In this document: positions 29,645 through 33,880 of the stretch, piece after piece
Layout of the letters: each line of letters opens with the position of its first letter
How positions within the stretch are numbered: position 1 is the first letter of the stretch
Assembly (NCBI RefSeq): GCF_021647475.1
Contig: NZ_JAKIUR010000033.1
Coordinates: forward strand, 1 to 33,880
Direction: 5' to 3'
Length of the DNA stretch: 33,880 nucleotides
Source: Lutibacter sp.
GTDB lineage: Bacteria > Bacteroidota > Bacteroidia > Flavobacteriales > Flavobacteriaceae
Position numbers and translations under genes: made by a program
The notes under the pieces: model-generated
Told to the model about the DNA's origin: nothing
What the model saw: only the letters and a program-made list of their open reading frames with translations
Databases searched by the model: none

Positions 29645-30886
29645 TTAAACTGCTTTTAATCTTTTTAAAGTAGATTTTTCGATTTTACTTTCAGCATATT
29701 TTTTGGTAACTCTTAACGTTTTTTCATCAGTTCCAGGCATTTCAAACATAGCATCCGTTAAAATAGCTTCACAAAGAGAACGTAAACCACGAGCTCCTAA
29801 TTTATAATCTACTGCTTTAACAACAATAAATTGTAATGCTTTTTCATCAATAGAAAAATCAATACCATCCATTTTAAACAATTTTTTATATTGTTTTATA
29901 ATGGAGTTTTTAGGTTCTGTTAAAATAGCACGTAACGTTTTTTCATCTAAGGTATGCATATAGGTTAGTACAGGTAATCGACCAATAATTTCAGGAATTA
30001 ACCCAAAAGATTTTAAATCGCTTGGAATAATATATTGTAGAATATTTTCTTCATCCACTTTATCCTCTTTTATAGAAGCACCATAACCAACAGCCTGTCT
30101 ATTTAAACGTCTACCAATTATTTTATCAATTCCTGAAAAAGCTCCACCTGCAATAAATAAGATATTTTTTGTATCTACTTCAATAAATTTTTGATCAGGA
30201 TGTTTTCTTCCTCCTTTTGGTGGCACGTTTACTATTGAACCTTCTAAAAGTTTTAATAAAGCTTGTTGAACACCTTCTCCAGAAACATCACGAGTTATAG
30301 ATGGGTTATCGCCTTTACGTGCAATTTTATCTATTTCGTCAATAAAAACAATTCCCCTTTCAGCTTTTGCAACGTCATAATCCGCAGCTTGTAATAAACG
30401 TGTTAAGATAGTTTCAACATCTTCGCCAACATAACCAGCTTCAGTTAAAACAGTGGCATCAACAATACTAAAAGGTACATTTAACATTCTGGCAATAGAA
30501 CGTGCAATTAATGTTTTACCTGTTCCTGTTTCACCTACTAAAATAATATTACTTTTTTCTATTTCAATATCCTCTTCTTTGGATGATGAAGTAGGTTGCA
30601 ATAATCGTTTGTAATGATTGTAAACGGCTACTGCTAATATTTTTTTGGCTTGAACTTGCCCAATCATATATTGATCAAGAAAGGCTTTTATTTCTTTGGG
30701 CTTTTTTAAAATTAACTCCGTACTAAGTGATGATGAATTTTTTTCAGCCAATTCTTCCATCACAATTCCATGAGCCTGTTCAATACACTTATCACATATA
30801 TGTGCATCTAAACCTGCAATTAACAAATCGGTTTCTGATTTTTTTCTACCACAAAATGAGCATTCTAATACTTCATCTTTTGCCAT
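29645..30886 (-). CDS. clpX: ATP-dependent Clp protease ATP-binding subunit ClpX
   Basis: A 413-residue AAA+ unfoldase that feeds proteins to ClpP. The N-terminal zinc domain is intact (C9, C12, C31, C34). Walker A GETGTGKT is at 118-125, pore loop GYVGED at 151-156, Walker B FIDEID at 181-186, and a C-terminal D2 small domain has YKLGARGLRSLCEAIL with its sensor Arg. In the loop that docks on ClpP, the usual I/L-G-F tripeptide seems to be V-G-Y (about 266-268). It follows clpP on the strand, separated by 251 bp holding a palindromic repeat, so tight clpP-clpX co-transcription is uncertain. Confidence 0.96.
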   Translation of the reverse strand: MAKDEVLECSFCGRKKSETDLLIAGLDAHICDKCIEQAHGIVMEELAEKNSSSLSTELILKKPKEIKAFLDQYMIGQVQAKKILAVAVYNHYKRLLQPTSSSKEEDIEIEKSNIILVGETGTGKTLIARSIARMLNVPFSIVDATVLTEAGYVGEDVETILTRLLQAADYDVAKAERGIVFIDEIDKIARKGDNPSITRDVSGEGVQQALLKLLEGSIVNVPPKGGRKHPDQKFIEVDTKNILFIAGGAFSGIDKIIGRRLNRQAVGYGASIKEDKVDEENILQYIIPSDLKSFGLIPEIIGRLPVLTYMHTLDEKTLRAILTEPKNSIIKQYKKLFKMDGIDFSIDEKALQFIVVKAVDYKLGARGLRSLCEAILTDAMFEMPGTDEKTLRVTKKYAESKIEKSTLKRLKAV

Positions 30887-30967
30887 ACTATTCGTTTTTT
30901 ATTAATTAATAGCGTTAAAAAACTATTTAACTCGTTGTGCATTTTAACTCTTTAAACATACTATTAC

Positions 30968-31104
30968 GTCAGTTCGAGCCTGCCTGACGGCAAGGCAGGT
31001 AATTTTTGATAAAAAATTGTATCGAGAACGATTGTCTTTAAATAAAAAACCTATTCTCGATACGAATTTTAAGCCTAAAAAGGCTAAAATTCATTCGAAT
31101 TGAC
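30968..31104. repeat. Large palindromic repeat, family B (copy 2)
   Basis: The left arm runs from GTCAGTTCGAGCCTGCCTG (30968-30986) to TGTATCGAGAAC (about 31018-31029). The right arm runs from CTATTCTCGATAC (31051-31063) to TCGAATTGAC (31095-31104); the arms are imperfect reverse complements. Within the left arm, CCTGCC (30979-30984) and GGCAGG (30994-30999) make their own hairpin. The right arm has AAGCCT with AGGCTA-type pairing. Sits in the clpP-clpX gap. Its first 19 bases recur at 33531-33549 next to the IS element. Confidence 0.78.
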
Positions 31105-31137
31105 TAAATTTTATCATAATGCACAATGGGTTATTTA

Positions 31138-31797
31138 TTATTTTCTTATTAAAATTTCATCAATCATACCATAAGCTTTTGCTTCATCAGCTTTCATCCA
31201 ATAATCTCTGTCTGAATCGTTATGAACTTTTTCTATGGTTTGACCTGAATGTTTTGATATTATTTGATATAATTCATCTTTTAACTTTAAAATTTCACGA
31301 GCTGTAATTTCAATATCACTTGCCTGACCTTGAGCTCCACCCATTGGCTGGTGAATCATTATTCTTGAATGTGGTAATGCTGATCGTTTCCCTTTAGCAC
31401 CTGCACACATTAAAACAGCTCCCATTGAAGCAGCCATACCAGTACAAATTGTTGCAATATCAGGCTTAATAAATTGCATGGTATCATACATTCCTAAACC
31501 AGCATACACTCCACCTCCTGGTGAATTAATATAAATTGATATATCTTTACTACTATCTACACTTTCTAAAAATAATAATTGAGCTTGAATAATATTTGCC
31601 ACTTGATCATCAATTGCAGTACCTAAAAATATAATTCTATCCATCATTAAACGCGAAAACACATCCATTTGTGCTACGTTTAACTGACGTTCTTCAATAA
31701 TATAGGGAGTAACACTACTTACAATTTTATCATAATACATGCTACTAATTCCTTGGTCTTTAGTCGCAAATTTTTTGAATTCTTTTCCGTAATCCAT
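31138..31797 (-). CDS. clpP: ATP-dependent Clp protease proteolytic subunit ClpP
   Basis: A 219-residue serine protease subunit of the tetradecameric ClpP chamber. Catalytic residues visible: S124 in GMAASMGAVL, H149 in RIMIHQPMGG, and probably D198 in SDRDYW. Also visible are YINSPGG (89-95) forming the oxyanion side and the ending EAKAYGMIDEIL. An N-terminal stretch of about 35 residues may be a processed propeptide. It has no trigger-factor gene upstream, which is often found there in this phylum; a divergent peptidase gene is there instead. A likely promoter is TTG (31855-31853), 20 bp, TATCTTTA (31832-31825), one mismatch from consensus. Confidence 0.96.
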   Translation of the reverse strand: MDYGKEFKKFATKDQGISSMYYDKIVSSVTPYIIEERQLNVAQMDVFSRLMMDRIIFLGTAIDDQVANIIQAQLLFLESVDSSKDISIYINSPGGGVYAGLGMYDTMQFIKPDIATICTGMAASMGAVLMCAGAKGKRSALPHSRIMIHQPMGGAQGQASDIEITAREILKLKDELYQIISKHSGQTIEKVHNDSDRDYWMKADEAKAYGMIDEILIRK

Positions 31798-31925
31798 TTT
31801 ACAGGGTTTTAAGATTTAAGGGGGTAAAGATAAGAAGTATTTGTTAGATACTCAATTAGAGTTTGCATTATACTTCCTTTATTTTATCAAATTAAGTATA
31901 TTTGCTTTTAAAATCCCTTTTTGCA

Positions 31926-33518
31926 ATGAAAATATTCTTTAAAATTTGTTTAGTTTTTACCTTTATTTCTACTCAAATTAACGCTCAAAGTTACAAAGAA
32001 CGGTTAGGTCAATTAGATGTTTTACATTATAATTTAACGATTGCGGTAAACGATACTTCTAATGTAATTTATGGAACAATGAAGATTTCCATAAAATTTA
32101 AAAAATTATTAAAAGATTTTCATCTAGATTTTACCAAACAAGATGCTACTGGAAAAGGAATGCACGTAAATTCTATTTTAGAAGGAAAAGATACTATTAA
32201 ATTCTCTCATAAAAATGATACGTTAACCATTGAACCAATTAAAATTAAAACCGATAGTTTATTTACATTTATTATTAATTATAAAGGAATTCCTAAAGAT
32301 GGTTTAATTATTAGCAAAAATATGTTTGGTGATCGTACCTTTTTTGGTGATAATTGGCCAAATAGAGCTCATAATTGGTTTCCTTGTGTAGATCATTCTT
32401 CAGATAAAGCTACCATTGAATATTTTATTACTGCTCCTAATCATTATCAAGTGATTGCAAACGGAATATTAAAGGAAAAAACGAATGTTACCAATACAAC
32501 TAACTTGTATCACTACCAAACAAAAGTGCCTTTAGCACCAAAAGTAATGGTTATTGGTGTTGCCAGATTTGCAGTTGAAAATATAGGAACCATACATAAC
32601 ATTCCCATTTCTAGTTGGGTGTATCCACAAAATAAAACAGCTGGTTTTAATGATTATAAAATTGCTAAAAAAGTATTGAAATTTTATATTGAAAATATTG
32701 GATCTTATCCTTATCAAAAGTTAGCAAATGTACAATCTAAAACACGATTTGGTGGTATGGAAAATGCAAGTAATATTTTTTATTTTGAAAAATCTGTTAC
32801 CGGCAAGCAAAATGATGAAGCATTAATAGCTCATGAAATTGCACATCAATGGTTTGGAGATTCCGTTTCTGAAATAGATTGGCCTCATTTATGGTTAAGT
32901 GAAGGTTTTGCTACTTATTTTACTGATCTCTATTTTGAAAAAACCAAAAACGATTCTATTTTTAGAAATCGATTAAAAACCCAACGAACTAAAATTTTAA
33001 ATTTCTATAAAAAACAACAAACTCCTGTAATTGATAGACATCCTAAAAATTTAATGAGTATGCTCAATCCAAATTCCTACGAAAAAGGAGCTTGGTTTTT
33101 ACATATGCTTCGTCATAAAATTGGAGATGATGCCTTTTGGAAAGGAATACAAACTTATTATGATTCCTTTAAAAACAAAAATGCATCTACTAACGATTTT
33201 AAAAATGTGATGGAAGCCTTATCTGGAAAAAATTTAACCTCCTTTTTTAATCAGTGGTTAAAAATACCTGGACAACCAGAGATAAAAATAGATTGGATTT
33301 ATTTCAAAAACAAAGTGCGACTTATGATTACTCAAACTCAGAAAACTCCGTTTAATTTTCCTTTGGATATTGAATTAATTTACAAAGACGGTAGTTCTGA
33401 AATTAGAACATTACAACTATCCGATAAAGCTACTCCTTTAGTTTTAGAAGTTAATAAGGAAGTTAAAAATATAGTTTTAGACCCAAATACTTGGTTGCTG
33501 TTTAAGCAAATTATTTAA
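31926..33518 (+). CDS. M1-family zinc metallopeptidase (aminopeptidase-like), secreted
   Basis: A 530-residue exported peptidase from the ATG at 31926; the in-frame TTG at 31902 would overlap the -7-like TATATTTG (31897-31904) and is rejected. The signal peptide ends near TQINAQ (about residue 21). An N-terminal beta domain is followed by the catalytic domain: GGMEN (276-280) as the GAMEN-type substrate motif, HEIAHQWFGD with zinc ligands H303 and H307, and E326 in WLSEGFATYF. The C-terminal part is shorter than in classical PepN; a short barrel-like segment with KIDWIYFKNKVRLMI ends the protein. No T9SS C-terminal domain is obvious. Likely periplasmic peptide degradation. Confidence 0.9.
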   Translation: MKIFFKICLVFTFISTQINAQSYKERLGQLDVLHYNLTIAVNDTSNVIYGTMKISIKFKKLLKDFHLDFTKQDATGKGMHVNSILEGKDTIKFSHKNDTLTIEPIKIKTDSLFTFIINYKGIPKDGLIISKNMFGDRTFFGDNWPNRAHNWFPCVDHSSDKATIEYFITAPNHYQVIANGILKEKTNVTNTTNLYHYQTKVPLAPKVMVIGVARFAVENIGTIHNIPISSWVYPQNKTAGFNDYKIAKKVLKFYIENIGSYPYQKLANVQSKTRFGGMENASNIFYFEKSVTGKQNDEALIAHEIAHQWFGDSVSEIDWPHLWLSEGFATYFTDLYFEKTKNDSIFRNRLKTQRTKILNFYKKQQTPVIDRHPKNLMSMLNPNSYEKGAWFLHMLRHKIGDDAFWKGIQTYYDSFKNKNASTNDFKNVMEALSGKNLTSFFNQWLKIPGQPEIKIDWIYFKNKVRLMITQTQKTPFNFPLDIELIYKDGSSEIRTLQLSDKATPLVLEVNKEVKNIVLDPNTWLLFKQII

Positions 33519-33530
33519 ACTTACTGTTAT

Positions 33531-33549
33531 GTCAGTTCGAGCCTGCCTG
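33531..33549. repeat. Palindromic repeat, family B, truncated copy 3
   Basis: GTCAGTTCGAGCCTGCCTG is identical over 19 bases to the left end of copy 2 (30968-30986) and then stops abruptly where the IS110-type element begins. It appears to be the half of a repeat split by the insertion; the other half should lie beyond the right edge of the window. Confidence 0.7.
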
Positions 33550-33880
33550 TATTCTATGACAGTACCAAATAAAATTTCGTTTATTTAAGCAACAAATTTT
33601 AAAGTGTTCACATAGGGTGTTTCTCTATTAACTGCTGCAAAGGCTCTTGCCATTAATTTACATCTAATAATATTGATAGTACTCATTTTATTTTTTCCTT
33701 TTTCTAATCTTTTGTGATAATATATTTTCATTTCTGGGTTGTTTTGGATGGCGGATTTGGCACATAAATCAAAAAGAGATTTAAGTTTTTTATTAGCTAA
33801 ATTACTTACTTTAGTTTTTCCCCTTATGCTGGTTCCAGAAGTATTTGGAAATGGAGCAATTCCACAATAAGAAGCATATT
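33550..33880 (-). mobile_element. IS110-family insertion sequence, tnp-3' end
   Basis: Comprises the partial transposase gene plus about 35 bp of downstream non-coding DNA. The left boundary is set by the point where similarity to the family B repeat is lost (33549/33550), give or take a base or two. There is no obvious terminal inverted repeat, as expected for IS110. The short non-coding tail after the stop codon suggests that the long non-coding region that encodes the bridge RNA is on the other, transposase-5' side, as in the IS110 group proper. Confidence 0.7.
33585..33880 (-). CDS. IS110-family transposase, C-terminal part
   Basis: Stop TAA at 33587-33585; 98 codons remain before the window edge and the N-terminal DEDD domain is off-window. 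The visible part is the transposase_20 domain: YASYCGIAPFPNTSGTSIRG with the conserved Ser of the SGTS motif (probable nucleophile of this family), KVSNLANKKLKSLFDLCAKS, then KIYYHKRLEKGKNKMSTINI and the ending VNTLKFVA. The sequence in view has no frameshift. Such transposases act as RNA-guided recombinases, with a bridge RNA choosing the target. Whether this copy is intact cannot be judged here. Confidence 0.92.
   Translation of the reverse strand, partial: YASYCGIAPFPNTSGTSIRGKTKVSNLANKKLKSLFDLCAKSAIQNNPEMKIYYHKRLEKGKNKMSTINIIRCKLMARAFAAVNRETPYVNTLKFVA

Overview
The window is strongly AT-rich chromosomal DNA from a member of the Bacteroidota, most likely family Flavobacteriaceae. Three things point there. 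The gliding-motility genes gldB and gldC are present. Several genes have the Bacteroidota-type promoter (TTTG or TTG, about 19-20 bp, then TAnnTTTG) and lack clear Shine-Dalgarno sites. Family-typical proteins occur, such as the HPPK-deoxynucleoside kinase fusion, the DUF5686 outer-membrane protein and the 2TM-domain protein. The genus cannot be set from the sequence alone. Apart from an IS110-type element cut by the right edge, this is ordinary core genome.

Left end (1-3450): a methionine/SAM locus with unusually dense RNA control. On the minus strand lie metY and then the first codons of a probable metX, and metX is preceded by a SAM-I riboswitch. Upstream of metY are two tandem short Met/Cys-rich leader ORFs, each followed by an intrinsic-terminator hairpin. 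The first shows a textbook set of competing attenuator pairings. Divergent to these, metK is preceded by a SAM-II-type aptamer. Three sulfur-metabolism genes therefore appear to be controlled by three different RNA mechanisms within about 2.2 kb. This is the most interesting part of the window.

3450-8860: dispersed palindromic repeats, a GNAT acetyltransferase and SIMPL-domain protein pair, a hemerythrin-domain protein, another repeat, an overlapping histidine kinase/response regulator pair and a stand-alone deoxynucleoside kinase that ends at a bidirectional terminator.

8860-17520: membrane pyrophosphatase (hppA) and soluble pyrophosphatase (ppa), a large DUF5686 outer-membrane protein, pdhB, and divergently etfB-etfA with a palindromic candidate operator.

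17520-24490: a tight plus-strand run (bifunctional-nuclease-like protein, nucleoside symporter, thyA, a 70-residue small protein, a 2TM protein, folA) that joins nucleoside uptake to dTMP synthesis and dihydrofolate recycling. Then come sppA (minus) and folK fused to a deoxynucleoside kinase (plus).

24480-33880: gldC/gldB (minus), nadE (plus), dnaG with a degenerate zinc ribbon, clpX and clpP (minus, separated by a palindromic repeat), an M1 metallopeptidase (plus), and the 3' end of an IS110-family transposase. The edge of that IS lies inside a copy of the same palindromic repeat found between clpP and clpX.
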